DNA from: Symbiodinium natans
Lineage: Eukaryota > Sar > Dinophyceae > Suessiales > Symbiodiniaceae
DNA: 30,000 bases
Assembly: GCA_905221605.1 (NCBI GenBank)
Contig: CAJNDS010000264.1
Coordinates: 1 to 30,000, forward strand
Reading direction: 5' to 3'
Shown here: positions 9,301 to 17,529 of the stretch, one piece after another
Numbering within the stretch: the stretch's first letter is position 1
Layout: each line of letters begins with the position of its first letter
Program-made: the position numbers and the translations under genes
Notes under the pieces: model-generated
Told to the model about the DNA's origin: nothing
Databases searched by the model: none
What the model saw: only the letters and a program-made list of their open reading frames with translations

Positions 9301-9606
9301 AATAAAATAACACGAAACCCTAAGCGGTAGGATTTGGGTTTGGGGCTTTGGGGATTCTTTAAGCTGAATAGTTTTGTATGTTTTAGCTTCGGGTCAACGG
9401 CCCAGCGGTTAAGGGCTGCCCCCTGTGGTGTTGGTTTTACGGTTTAGGGTTTAGATTTTCGGGTTTAGGGTTACTGCAATTCGAGCGCTTGCCTCTTTTT
9501 GCTACTTCGAGCCGACCCCCAACCCACACCGTCCAACTAGACATTGGTCTGGATTCACCAGAAAGAATCCTGATTTGTTAACCTCATGTTTTCGGTTTTT
9601 CCTCAG

Positions 9607-9684
9607 CCCAGCCTCGAACTACTGGGCGGGAAGGGGGTGCTGATTGCTAACTTTCTGTATTTTGTTCGCGCTTGGCTCCTGTGA
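9607..9684 (+). CDS. Candidate exon, unknown protein
   Basis: A strong pyrimidine-rich acceptor, cggtttttcctcag, is followed in phase 0 by PSLELLGGKGVLIANFLYF and then VRAWLL before TGA at 9682-9684. The peptide is hydrophobic. If an internal GT at GGG|GTGCTG is the donor, the exon is only about 30 bases. No family is recognised. Confidence 0.35.
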   Translation, partial: PSLELLGGKGVLIANFLYFVRAWLL

Positions 9685-10044
9685 CTGAAAGTTCCCCGGT
9701 GGCCGTGCCTCTTTCTGGGACGAAATGCTCCGGTGAACGGGCACTCAAAATGAAAAAGAATAAGTGGTGGGTGGGGGGGGGGTTGGGGCGTCGAAGCCTT
9801 CATCTGCCCAGACCCAGGGCTTCAAGCCCAGAATGGGGGTCTGGGCCAGAAGAGGCCCTTTCGTAAGGGGGGTTGGGCAGGGTGAGAGGAGGCGGGGGGG
9901 GGAGGGGGGGACCCAAAAAGCCGCGACCATGGGCAAACGGTTTTCCGAAGACAAAGTTCTTCTCACCGTTTGCAAAAATGCAAGAAGGAAGCAACACCTG
10001 GACGGGAGAGAGGACAGCCTAAGCTCGGTTCGTCTCATGCCCAG

Positions 10045-10161
10045 GACTTCGCTTCCCTTCGTCTGCGACGCTACACCCGGCGGCGTGCAAGGCCGCGCGC
10101 TCCAAAGCGTTCACAATTATTTCGCATCTTTCTGTTGGTCTACTTGTATTCTTCCTTCCTC
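10045..10161 (+). CDS. Exon, probable membrane segment with basic flank
   Basis: The exon is exactly 39 codons between the acceptor catgcccag and the consensus donor gtaagg, in phase 0 at both ends. It encodes DFASLRLRRYTRRRARPRAP, then KRSQLFRIFLLVYLYSSFL: an Arg-rich stretch followed by a hydrophobic helix, as in a signal-anchor or membrane protein with a basic cytosolic side. One alternative frame is also open but would not be phase 0. No family is recognised. Confidence 0.5.
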
Positions 10162-10380
10162 GTAAGGACGCCCGGGCGACTTCGTAGAAACCAACCAAAT
10201 TCATCAAATTCATCGAACTCCTGAAATTCATCAGATTTATGGACGCTCGTATTTTAGGAGATGAGATCATGCAGCTCCCGACAAACCTCGAAGAACCTTG
10301 CACCCTTATCGCGAAAACAGTGTGAACCAATATCAACTACGGATGGCTTTGGTGGGAGTTTGTAGGGGTGGTTCACTTTC

Positions 10381-10505
10381 GAAACCCTAAACCCTAAACC
10401 CTCAACCCTATTTGGGGCTACATCCTCATTCCCTAGAGGCACTCAACCTAGACTTTAACGGGCTTTAGGGTTAAGGGTTAAGGGTTTAGGGTTTAGGGTT
10501 TGGAG
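10381..10505. repeat. Small CCCTAAA block followed by TTTAGGG block (head to head)
   Basis: CCCTAAA units at about 10381-10402 and TTTAGGG or GTTAAGGG units at about 10464-10502 form an inverted pair around about 60 bases of unique sequence. Confidence 0.8.
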
Positions 10506-10538
10506 TTGGGTATACACCCGAAAACCTTGAGCCCGCAG

Positions 10539-10635
10539 CCGAGGACCCAACGGGCTCTCTGAGCTGGACGACCTCTTGGGACTGAGAGGGCTGCGAAAAG
10601 TGGCCTTTTCTTGCATGTTTATTTGGGGTTGTTAG
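10539..10635 (+). CDS. Candidate exon, unknown protein
   Basis: After the acceptor gagcccgcag, with one leading base, the frame gives RGPNGLSELDDLLGLRGLRK then VAFSCMFIWGC before TAG at 10633-10635. The acidic and Leu-rich start looks helical. A GT donor at AAA|GTGGCC would end it near 10597. It has weak support beyond codon pattern and acceptor. Confidence 0.4.
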
Positions 10636-10639
10636 CTAA

Positions 10640-11200
10640 TTTAAGAAGGATATAGGGCTGCGAACAGGCCTTGTTTAAAGGTTTATATGGTTTTTGTAGC
10701 TACAAGTAATGCTTTCAAAGGGCACTTTTTGCCAGACTTCTAGGGTTTAAGAAGGATATAGGGTTGTGTAGGGTTGTGTAGGGTTGTATCGGGTTTTTTA
10801 GGGTTTCAATGGTTTTTGAAGAGTGATAGGGTTTACAGTGTTTTGAGGCCTACAGGGTTTTGAGGCTGTGTAGGGCTTTTTAGGGTTTATTGGGGCCTTT
10901 ATGGGTATAAGGCTCTTGGGGTTTGTAGGGCTCTGGGTTTTTTTAGGGCTTATCGGGTTTAGGGGGCTTTGGGCGTTTGCTTTGGGACACCCATTTCTCA
11001 GGATTTAGGGGATTGCTTGTGGTTGAGAGGAGTTGTGGGGGTTCCTAACACCTGAAAAAACCTGGCTGCTGATATAGTAGGGGTATTGTGTTGTTTGGGG
11101 GGAGGGCTGCTATAGTACAGTATAATCATATCGGGGCCCTAAGGGAATACTTGTATAGTGATTCTTCCGACCCCATAATTCAGGTTTTAAGGTTTCGGGT
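10640..11200. other. No exon seen; T/G-rich intron or intergenic sequence built from decayed heptamers
   Basis: The stretch is full of GTAGGGTT, TTTAGGGTTT and GGGTTTTTTAGGG fragments, such as the triple GTGTAGGGTT near 10764-10790. This suggests an old TTTAGGG-type array that has decayed by substitution. Confidence 0.5.
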
Positions 11201-11211
11201 TTATTCCGCAG

Positions 11212-11270
11212 CGGGGGTGCGCTTTCCGCCAAGACCCGGAACTTGCGCAAGTCCTATGTGGAGCTCCAAG
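11212..11270 (+). CDS. Candidate exon, unknown protein
   Basis: The exon starts after the acceptor gggtttattccgcag with one leading base and encodes GGALSAKTRNLRKSYVELQ. It ends at CAAG|GGGC or two bases later at a GC donor, directly against a TTTAGGG array at 11276. The peptide is basic and helical. No family is recognised. Confidence 0.45.
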
Positions 11271-11275
11271 GGGCT

Positions 11276-11362
11276 TAGGGTTTAGGGTTTAGGGTTCAGG
11301 GTTTAGGGTTCAGGGTTTAGGGTTTAGTAGGGTTCAGGGTTTAGGGTTCAGGGTTTAGGGCC
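11276..11362. repeat. TTTAGGG/TTCAGGG array
   Basis: About twelve units on the + strand with TTCAGGG interspersed. It lies between two plus-strand candidate exons (11212-11270 and 11385). Confidence 0.95.
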
Positions 11363-11384
11363 TGCTGCAGGCCTCGTTTTTCAG

Positions 11385-11478
11385 GTGGAGCACCGCAGCC
11401 CCGAACCCTCCCAAACTACATTCTGGGTCCCTCTCTGGGATGCCAGCATACGCTTTCTGCCCAGAGACCGTAACGGCG
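11385..11478 (+). CDS. Candidate exon, unknown protein
   Basis: A strong acceptor, gcctcgtttttcag, is followed in phase 0 by VEHRSPEPSQTTFWVPLWD and then ASIRFLPRDRNG. A GT donor follows at GGCG|GTGACA, just before an in-frame TGA at 11487. Trp and Pro placement and codon use look protein-like. It lies 15 bases after the first array ends. No family is recognised. Confidence 0.5.
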
Positions 11479-11823
11479 GTGACAATTGACCTCAGGGTCT
11501 CGGTGTTGCGCGGAAAGATGGGGGGTCGAAGTTGCCAAAGACACCTCACATTCTCGGCGAATTTATGGCACTACCCCCCCCTGAACTGCCCTTTCGGTTC
11601 CCTCTGTATTCGCTTCCCCCTTCGGAGTCATAGTGGGTCTCAGTCTCGGGTCCCCTGCGTCGCGGCTACGGCAGCAGCCTCCTGGAGGGGGCTCAGAGCT
11701 GAGGTGGGCAGTCTGGTCGCTCAGAAGTTTTTCAGGGTTTTCGGGTGCTTTTCTGAAGGCTTTAAGATGGTATGCAAGGCGTCAGGAAGCCTCTGGTAGG
11801 GTTTGAGGGCTACCGCCACGAAC

Positions 11824-11908
11824 CTGAAGGGCACCCGGATGTGGAGGTTAAACCCACGAATCCCCTTTGCCCAGAAGAAGTGGCGGAAGGCCTTGTCGTT
11901 GGCGAGAC
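11824..11908 (-). CDS. Exon with a short eL31-like motif
   Basis: The exon is bounded by the acceptor gatgcccgtcag and the donor CTTCAG|GTTCGT. It encodes LANDKAFRHFFWAKGIRGF then NLHIRVPF. The pattern L.N...(F/V)WAKGIR followed by (R/H)IRV resembles the core of eukaryotic ribosomal protein eL31 (RPL31), which binds the 60S subunit near the exit tunnel. That is a resemblance from memory over about 20 residues, and dinoflagellate eL31 would normally be more conserved than this. It could be a diverged or organellar paralogue, or coincidence. The frame also stays open past the donor. Confidence 0.4.
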
Positions 11909-11909
11909 C

Positions 11910-12570
11910 TGACGGGCATCCCTAAAAACCACCCCTAAGCCCCAAACCTCCCGCTGATGTTCAAGCCTGGAACCCTAACCCTCAGAAGTTCCAGAGGCCC
12001 CTTGGCCACAACCACAAAGGGGGCTTACGAAAATCGGGAACCTCATATGTATAGAGGATTCCCTTAGAACCTGAACCCCAAGAACCCCTACTTTCGGAAA
12101 CCCCTCATACATCAAAGGCCCACCCCCAAAGTGTGTCGTTCGCACCGTTTTCTGGGGCGACTCCGAGAGTCCTCTCTGCGCCGGCTTTCAAGCCGATGGC
12201 TCTTGGGCGGGGCTTCAAAACCCCCACAAAAGCCCCTACGGAACGTCGGATCAATTCCTAGGACCCTGAGCTTCCTGCAGATTCTTAACAGCCAGAAAGG
12301 GGGGCTTTAGAAGGTCAAGTCCCAGGTGTTTAAAGCCTTGCTTCTGGGATTGTTGCGGGGCAGACCCTCCCCTCCCCGTCATCCTCAAAGCAGCAACCCC
12401 TGAACAAGCAACATCTGTCACTCCTACTTCAACCACATGTGCAGCAAAGACCCCCCCCCAATACCCGTCCCACAACCTCTGCCCTCCCCAACCCCCCAAC
12501 TCCCAAACACCACGAAAAACCCTCCACCCTACACCACTCTACTCTCCATGTACGTTGATTCCTTCAAAGC
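11910..12570. other. No firm exon
   Basis: A plus-strand frame at 12121-12310 (including FLGRLRESSLRRLSSRWLL) and the opposite minus frame (rich in Arg and Ser) are both open and neither has clear splice sites. From 12300 to 12540 the sequence is C-rich and open on both strands by composition. I do not assign coding here. Confidence 0.35.
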
Positions 12571-12575
12571 TCCAG

Positions 12576-12669
12576 GGACGACTCCAGGCTGAGGCCGTGG
12601 CTGGCCGCGGCCGTCGCGGCGGCTGCGGCGAGGAGGGGGGGCGTGCCATACCTTCCACCGAAGGAAGGG
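12576..12669 (+). CDS. Exon with an Ala-rich helix
   Basis: The exon has consensus borders: acceptor caaagctccag and donor gtgaga. With one leading base it encodes DDSRLRPWLAAAVAAAAARR then GGVPYLPPKE, leaving two bases. The Ala-rich segment could be a signal or membrane helix, or a low-complexity linker. The next candidate exon (12792-12836) starts in a compatible phase. No family is recognised. Confidence 0.5.
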
Positions 12670-12682
12670 TGAGAGCTTGTAG

Positions 12683-12716
12683 GGTTTCGGGTTTAGGGTT
12701 TAGGGTTTGGGGTTTT
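12683..12716. repeat. Short TTTAGGG block
   Basis: Three to four TTTAGGG-type units, beginning just after the donor of the exon at 12576-12669. Confidence 0.85.
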
Positions 12717-12791
12717 TTACTATCTGTTCAGGTTGGGGATTGAGGGGTTTTTGTGGCGGGTTGGCAGAAGTTTGGGGGGGGGGGCTTGCAG

Positions 12792-12836
12792 CTGCTGTGG
12801 TCTGCAAGTATGGCCCAGATCAGGGGCAGGTTCAGG
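12792..12836 (+). CDS. Candidate 45-nt exon
   Basis: The exon lies between the acceptor gggcttgcag and the consensus donor gtaagg and is exactly 15 codons long. In the phase set by the previous exon it reads CCGLQVWPRSGAGS. In phase 0 it would read LLWSASMAQIRGRFR, which looks at least as protein-like. Frame therefore remains open. Confidence 0.4.
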
Positions 12837-12849
12837 GTAAGGTAGCCTA

Positions 12850-12935
12850 TATGGGTTTGGGGTTTCGGGTTTAGGCTTAGGGTTTAAGGTTTTGGGTTTA
12901 GGGTTAGGGTTTAGGGCTAGGTTCAGGGTTTGAGG
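12850..12935. repeat. Degenerate TTTAGGG block
   Basis: TTTGGGG, TTTCGGG, CTTAGGG and TTTAGGG units on the + strand. Confidence 0.8.
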
Positions 12936-13002
12936 TTCCGAGCAGGTTCCCCAAACTTTAAACGCCCCAAACACCTTTGAGGGTCTACCCTGACCATCCC
13001 AG

Positions 13003-13142
13003 GATTACACTTTATGTGATCAAAAGCCTCTCGGACTCAAGTAGGCAAAGTTGACATACTCAAATTACTCAACCCGAGCTCTTCAAGAGGCTCGTTGCCG
13101 TGGCACATTGTTTGTCTAGTCTAGCTGTTTCTCTGTTTTGGC
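13003..13142 (+). CDS. Two weak candidate exons
   Basis: The first (13003-13044) follows the acceptor gaccatcccag and reads ITLYVIKSLSDSS, ending at a possible GC donor. The second (13079-13142) follows caacccgag and reads LFKRLVAVAHCLSSLAVSLF before a GT donor, gtaggt. Their phases do not agree with each other as drawn, so at least one border is wrong. Confidence 0.3.
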
Positions 13143-13312
13143 GTAGGTCATGGGGGTATTTCTTGCGGCGTGTTGGAGGATTTTGAAAGGTTTAGTGCTA
13201 GGGTTTCAGCAGCCTTGCCTTGGTCGAACCTCCCCTACCTCAGCCCAAAATCCCTAAACCTACGCCCTAAACCCTTCGCCCGAAGCCCTAAACCCCCATA
13301 ACAAAAAGATGG

Positions 13313-13398
13313 CAAATCGCTCCGAGCCCCCAAACTCCCCGGCATAGAACTCGAAGAACGTCCTTGGAGGGGGAAGGAGCGGGAATGATTCATGAAAG
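13313..13398 (-). CDS. Exon of an unrecognised minus-strand gene
   Basis: The exon starts after the acceptor ctttgcatcttcag with one leading base and encodes FHESFPLLPPPRTFFEF then YAGEFGGSERFAIF. The aromatic and Pro-rich content and the absence of stops support coding. The donor is uncertain; a GC at GAGTTTGGGG|GC is possible. It could follow the signal-peptide-like exon at 13687-13770. No family is recognised. Confidence 0.5.
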
Positions 13399-13417
13399 CT
13401 GAAGATGCAAAGGGCGT

Positions 13418-13460
13418 ACCCTAAACCCTAAACCCTAAACCCTAAACCCTAAACCCTAAG
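13418..13460. repeat. CCCTAAA array
   Basis: Six uninterrupted CCCTAAA units on the + strand, between the minus-strand exon at 13313-13398 and the plus-strand candidate at 13461. Confidence 0.95.
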
Positions 13461-13520
13461 GGGCCTGGAGTGGTCTGGCGAAGGCCCGCTGACCCTATGA
13501 AAGCTTCTGGCGCTTCTCAG
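13461..13520 (+). CDS. Candidate 20-codon exon
   Basis: The array ends in ...aaaccctaag, which would serve as acceptor, and the segment ends at TCTCAG|gtttgt. It is exactly 20 codons in phase 0 and reads GPGVVWRRPADPMKASGASQ. If real, the telomere-type array itself supplies the 3' splice site. Confidence 0.35.
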
Positions 13521-13659
13521 GTTTGTGTGTGTAAGGGCCCGAAACCCTAAACCCCTAAAAGCCTCCTCAGGAGGCTCTTAGCCCTAAGCCCTAAACTTGA
13601 TCCAGGTCCTAAACAACCCAGTCCAGGTAGGGCTTGCACTTTTTGGACTTTTTCGGGAG

Positions 13660-13684
13660 AGGGGGGGGGGGGGGGGGGGGGGGG
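13660..13684. repeat. Long poly-G run
   Basis: An uninterrupted run of more than 20 G on the + strand, directly downstream of the minus-strand exon at 13687-13770. Similar runs of G or C occur at 1-16, 15042-15054, 15104-15117, 17390-17406, 25260-25275 and 27757-27770. Confidence 0.9.
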
Positions 13685-13686
13685 AG

Positions 13687-13770
13687 CTGTGAAACCAAGA
13701 CAGCCATCGACACGAACCCAAAAGCAAGCCCAAAGAGGGCCCTAGAGTTAAAGAACTGCTTGGATGCCAT
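13687..13770 (-). CDS. Possible first exon: signal peptide or membrane anchor
   Basis: An ATG in good context (cttccaacATGG) opens 28 codons, MASKQFFNSRALFGLAFGF then VSMAVLVSQ: a short polar or basic start followed by about 15 hydrophobic residues, as in a signal peptide or anchor. A poly-C run on the coding strand follows directly, so splicing probably occurs before it, for example at the GT in GGGTTC|GTGTCG. This looks like a 5' end of a minus-strand gene whose next exon may be 13313-13398. Confidence 0.4.
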
Positions 13771-14032
13771 GTTGGAAGAAGGGGGCACTTAGGGAAGGGT
13801 GGGGGAGAGGAATCAACACAGGAGCCCATGCAAAAGGGGGTGTGGGAGGTTGTGGGAGGTTGTGTGGGGAAAGCCGGGGGGGTGGGGGGGGGTTGCCTGC
13901 CAAGATCCCGAAACTCAAGCTCACAACATTCCGGCACTGGGGATTCGGGTCCGAAGTCCCCCCTCTGTGTCCACAACAATGCAACCAAAAACAGGTGTGT
14001 CCCAAATCCAGCACGAGTGGCTGAATTGACTT

Positions 14033-14179
14033 CGTAGAATGGCGCTGCCTCTCCACTTCAGTAGGGCATGTCGGGCTTGCGGCTCCAGGGGGGTTAGGTC
14101 AGGGGTGTAGGATTCGCCTGTTGAGCGCGGTAACTCGAAACGAGAGCCAGGCCGAAGGCGAGCGCTGGGTCGATTCCAT
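14033..14179 (-). CDS. Weak candidate exon
   Basis: After the acceptor tagagccttcag the frame gives SARLRPGSRFELPRSTGESY then TPDLTPLEPQARHALLKW. It is open and moderately biased, but another frame is also open and no clear donor is seen. No family is recognised. Confidence 0.3.
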
Positions 14180-14339
14180 CTGAAGGCTCTAAACTCGCCT
14201 CCCTGGTAGGAGCACATTGATTATACAGGATCCCGGCCCCCATAATTCAGAGCCACCCCAGCTGTTGCAGGTCCCCAAAATGCCTTCAACGAGCCCCAGG
14301 CGGTGCAGGTCGGGTTCTTTTGCGCGTAAGCTTCAGCAG

Positions 14340-14511
14340 CTCAGGACACTCCCCACATGTTGGAAGAGACGGGGAGGGTGCAAGGCACCCCTACGTGTCC
14401 ATTCAAGTCCGGACGAAGCAAACCTGGGCTGTTGGCTTGGATGCTGCTGAGCTCCCACCCATCCCAGACCCGAAATACCCCCAACATCCATGGGTACGAG
14501 AGCAGACTTGA
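14340..14511 (+). CDS. Candidate 3' exon
   Basis: The exon starts after the acceptor gcgtaagcttcagcag with one leading base and runs to TGA at 14509-14511. It includes SGHSPHVGRDGEGARHPYVS, then IQVRTKQTWAVGLDAAELPP and IPDPKYPQHPWVREQT, which read like a compact domain end. Two overlapping frames are also open. No family is recognised. Confidence 0.4.
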
Positions 14512-14571
14512 ACCACCTCCCTGAATCCCATAGAGCCCTGTAAGAGCCACGAAGGGGAAGCGTCAGCCAAC

Positions 14572-14616
14572 CTTCTTGAAGCAAAGCACGCCGCGTGTGG
14601 TCCTCGTGCCCGGCAC
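14572..14616 (-). CDS. Candidate 15-codon exon
   Basis: The exon is bounded by the acceptor cacccgctag and the donor AAG|gttggc, is phase 0 at both ends, and reads VPGTRTTRGVLCFKK. Just upstream on the same strand, EQTK|gtgacc could end the preceding exon. No family is recognised. Confidence 0.4.
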
Positions 14617-14690
14617 CTAGCGGGTGTAGGTCACCTTGGTCTGCTCCCCAAACCCGAAACCCTAAACCCTGAACCACCACTGAGCGTCAC

Positions 14691-14788
14691 CTAAACTCCG
14701 AGCCCTCGGAGAGTCCCTCAAGACTCATTCCCTCCGCCGGATCGGGGGGCTGGTGGCTTTTCGGCGGCTTTTTCGGGAAGTTTTCATA
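14691..14788 (-). CDS. Candidate exon, Pro/Lys-rich
   Basis: The frame reads WYENFPKKPPKSHQPPDPAE then GMSLEGLSEGSEF and ends at a consensus donor TTTAG|gtgacg. The start is uncertain because the first 30 bases lack a good acceptor. The true exon may begin within the Lys/Pro-rich part. No family is recognised. Confidence 0.4.
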
Positions 14789-14818
14789 CCATTAAACCAC
14801 GAGCTTTTGGATAGGGAG

Positions 14819-14882
14819 CCCCTAAACCCTAAACCCTAAACCCTAAACCCTAAACCCTAAACCCTAAACCCTAAACCCTAAC
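14819..14882. repeat. CCCTAAA array
   Basis: Nine uninterrupted units on the + strand, ending at the 3' border of the minus-strand candidate exon at 14883-14950. Confidence 0.95.
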
Positions 14883-14950
14883 CCCGGCGAAGTCGCTGTG
14901 AAGCTGCCTGGGCCGGCGTTGCCGGCAACGGTCACTGACGGGTTGGCAGC
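14883..14950 (-). CDS. Candidate exon, beta-sandwich-like peptide
   Basis: After cgcgag the phase 0 frame reads AANPSVTVAGNAGPGSFTAT then SPG, resembling a strand-turn-strand stretch of an Ig-like or filamin-like repeat. A GT donor is formed where the coding strand runs into the TTTAGGG array (CCGGG|GTTAGGG). It lies downstream of the stop of the glycine-rich gene, so it probably belongs to another gene. Confidence 0.4.
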
Positions 14951-15015
14951 CTCGCGGTTTGGTACGGGCCATTGTAGGGGGTTTCCGGAAACAGGGGTTC
15001 CTTTCTTTGTGTTTT

Positions 15016-15445
15016 TTGTTTTTTTTTTTTTTTGGGGGGGGGGGGGTTCCTCTAAGAAGAAGGATTAGACTATTTTGGGGTATATTCAGGGTACCCCTAT
15101 TTGGGGGGGGGGGGGGGAAATTGTAGGGTTTAGGTGTGCAATGCCCAGGGTTCCGCTGAGTACTCAAAGGGTCCAGCTTTTTGACCAGAGAACCGAGGGG
15201 CGTCCACCCTTGCCGCTTTAAGTGCCAGGTAGCGGCGAAAAAAAGATACGACTCGTATTGAAAGCTTGCGTTCCTTCCCTCTTTCCTTCCCTCGTTCCAT
15301 CCTTCTTTCCTTCCTGGGTTCCTTCCCTTTCCGCGTTCCTTCCCTCGTTCCTTCCCTCTTTCCTTACCCCTTTCCTCCCTGCGTTCCTTCCTCTTTCCTT
15401 CCCCTTCCCTCTCCCCTTCCTTCCTGCACATGCTTTCCTTCCTGG
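15016..15445. repeat. Homopolymer runs and TTCC-rich polypyrimidine tract
   Basis: Runs of T then G (15016-15054), a second G run (15104-15117), and from 15267 to 15430 an imperfect (TTCCTTCC)n polypyrimidine tract. Open frames here on either strand encode only Phe/Pro/Ser or Lys/Arg/Glu/Gly low complexity and are not genes. Confidence 0.85.
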
Positions 15446-15556
15446 AGGGAAAGCAGAAGGGGACAAAGACACAAATGTTGGAGAAAGGGCGGGAAGAGAA
15501 AAAACGAGCCCTTTCAGCGAGAGATTTGGAAGGCTGGACGTTGGATGATAAGGGTT

Positions 15557-16513
15557 CTAGGGGCTGCTGACCCGGGACAGTTCTTTGGCAACCTTGAGGG
15601 CCTTGGAGTAGCAGGTGCCGCCTTGGCAGATGGCGTCGCTTTCGCAGTTGCCTCCCTCATAGCCGCCACCACCACCTCCGCCATTGTACGGGGAGCCGCC
15701 ACCACCGAAGCCTCCGGGCCTGGAGCTGTGCGAGCCGCCCAAGGCCCCTCCAAGCAGGCTGGTGCTCGGATGGTTTGCGGCGCCCCCGCCACCTCGACCG
15801 TTGGCCTTGAGGCTGGCACCGCCTCCCGAGTGGTAGCCCGTGGATGACGTGGTCGGTGAGCCGCCCAAACCCACACCGCCGTTGGCCGTGCCGGAGTTGA
15901 CCCAGTCGGGTGGCCCCGAGCCACCTCCTGCGACGAGCAGCGTCTCCACACGCAGGCCACTCTGGAAGGCGGACGCGTCGTCCCCACCACTTGTGACCAC
16001 CTTGGCCACCCACGTGGCGCCTCCACCGCCACCGCCCCAGTCGACATTGTTGGGGTTGCTCCAGCCACGCTGACCCACGACCACCAGCAACTTGTCGTTG
16101 GCCTGGAGGTCAAAGGTGTTGGTAATGATGGAGCCGGAGCCACCGTTTGCCGAGCCGTGGTCGCCTCCCTTGGAGCCCCGGGCAACAAGCTGATAGCTGC
16201 CGGAGGCTGGGACCTGCAGAATCTGTGCACCGTTCTTCACCTGCACGCCATATTCCGAACTGTACGTCCCATCGCAATTCGCCTGAGTGGGGCCTTTAAT
16301 CCCGACGGCCCCACAAGGCGACATCGTCAGCTGGAAGTTGGTACAGCAAAGGCTGCTGTCCAGCCCGCTGCTCCCGACGATGTTGCCGGCATCGGGCTTC
16401 AGGAACTTGCCATCTGGGCAGGTGTACTGAGCACACGTCTTCTTCTCGCAGCAGGTGCTGTCGTCATTGCCCTTGATGCTCTCCGGGTTGGCCTTCAGCT
16501 TCAAGGTCCTTGG
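15557..16513 (-). CDS. Terminal exon: Cys-Cys repeat and ALK/LTK-type glycine-rich domain
   Basis: The exon follows a strong acceptor (ccttttcttgtcttcgcag) in phase 0, 318 codons to TAG. There is no ATG at its start, so it is not a complete gene. Residues 5-57 contain two copies of a module LK..A..I.G...D.S.CC (CC at 21-22 and 56-57) with a CAQYTCPDGK linker. Residues 105-290 match the ALK/LTK glycine-rich domain pattern: GSYQLVARGSKGG, a strand set LQANDKLLVVVGQRG, GGGGGATWVAKVV, TLLVAGGGSG, and the terminal GGFGGGGSPYNGGGGGGGYEGG-like glycine run (residues 267-288). A short Cys-containing tail (C290, C296, C301) follows. In animals this fold binds ligands on receptor tyrosine kinases; no kinase or membrane segment is visible here. 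An extracellular or surface role is inferred. Confidence 0.85.
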   Translation of the reverse strand, partial: PRTLKLKANPESIKGNDDSTCCEKKTCAQYTCPDGKFLKPDAGNIVGSSGLDSSLCCTNFQLTMSPCGAVGIKGPTQANCDGTYSSEYGVQVKNGAQILQVPASGSYQLVARGSKGGDHGSANGGSGSIITNTFDLQANDKLLVVVGQRGWSNPNNVDWGGGGGGATWVAKVVTSGGDDASAFQSGLRVETLLVAGGGSGPPDWVNSGTANGGVGLGGSPTTSSTGYHSGGGASLKANGRGGGGAANHPSTSLLGGALGGSHSSRPGGFGGGGSPYNGGGGGGGYEGGNCESDAICQGGTCYSKALKVAKELSRVSSP

Positions 16514-16984
16514 CTGCGAAGACAAGAAAAGGTCGGCTTCCCAGCGAACGTTTGGGGCGAGTTGTTTGAGGTCGGGTGCACGTTGCGGGAGCTTCTTCGC
16601 CTCGATTGAACAGAACCAAGAACAACCAAAATGCTCTTAAGAACAGCCCAGGGCTCGAGTCCTTGCAGGTGTGGGTGTCACCTTTGCTCTGCGCTGGGGA
16701 TGTTCTTAACTTACAAGTTCTGACGAAATTATGGAAAACATAGGTACTAAGAAATGTAGGTACCTTTTACAATAAAGGAAAGGGCGGGTAGTTGCAACTT
16801 TTCTGTTGGAGCTCACAATTACTTAGTTGTAACCTTTTCTCATCTTTTCTCTCTTCGGAGAACGTTTGATGTCTTGGGTTTCTAAAACCTTGTCTAGTTC
16901 TGACCCTCTGGTTCATACAGACATCATGTACTCTATAAGCAGCACATGAGTCCATGTTCTCACCTTGGCTGCTTTAAGAATTTA

Positions 16985-17320
16985 GGGCTTCGCAAGCCAC
17001 GTGGCCAACTAACATGAGTCCTGTCTGATCTCTCTTGTTTTTGGGCTTCGGGCTTGCCACACAGCATCTCGGATTAGAGTGGAGGGTCTCCCATGCCAAC
17101 ATTCGCGTTTAGGGGCTCGAGTTTGCCACCCGACATTCCTCTTAAAGGGGGCCTTCCAACACTCGTCTTTGCAAGCTGTAGCGGTGCCCTGCAAACAACA
17201 CCTTTTGGGGGTTTGGGGTTTGTCACACCTCTCTTTAGGTCCCTTCAGAGAGCTTCGGGCTTGCCACCCAAAATGTCCTTTTGGGGTTTTTTGGGCTTGC
17301 CACGGTTCCCTTTAGGGTCG
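16985..17320. repeat. Decayed minisatellite with core GGGCTTGCCAC
   Basis: Repeats of gggcttgccac, ctcgagtttgccaccc, ggtttgtcacacc and cgggcttgccaccc spaced about 50-60 bp with CATCTC or ACATTCCTCTT-like fill. It is clearly periodic but strongly diverged. Confidence 0.6.
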
Positions 17321-17529
17321 CTTCTATAGATATCTAGAGATAGGATGTATCACCCAACATCTCCTTTAGGGTCTGCCCCACCTGTTTTCCCCCCCCCCCC
17401 CCCCCCGATTTCCCCCCGCCCCCCCTAAGGTTTGTTCTTCAAAGTCCTTACCGACCACTGCTGCCGTTTAGAGTTACAGGGTTTCGGGTCCGCAGCCAGG
17501 AAAAGCTGCACTTAATTGGAGCTTCTCCA

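Noticed and set aside
15218-15547. ORFs on both strands of the polypyrimidine tract
   Set aside because: Low-complexity translations of (TTCC)n; no bias, no borders.
15514-16230. 238-codon minus frame and other frames overlapping the glycine-rich exon
   Set aside because: Shadow frames of the real exon; composition (Ala/Thr/Arg/Pro) follows from reading GGC-rich codons out of frame.
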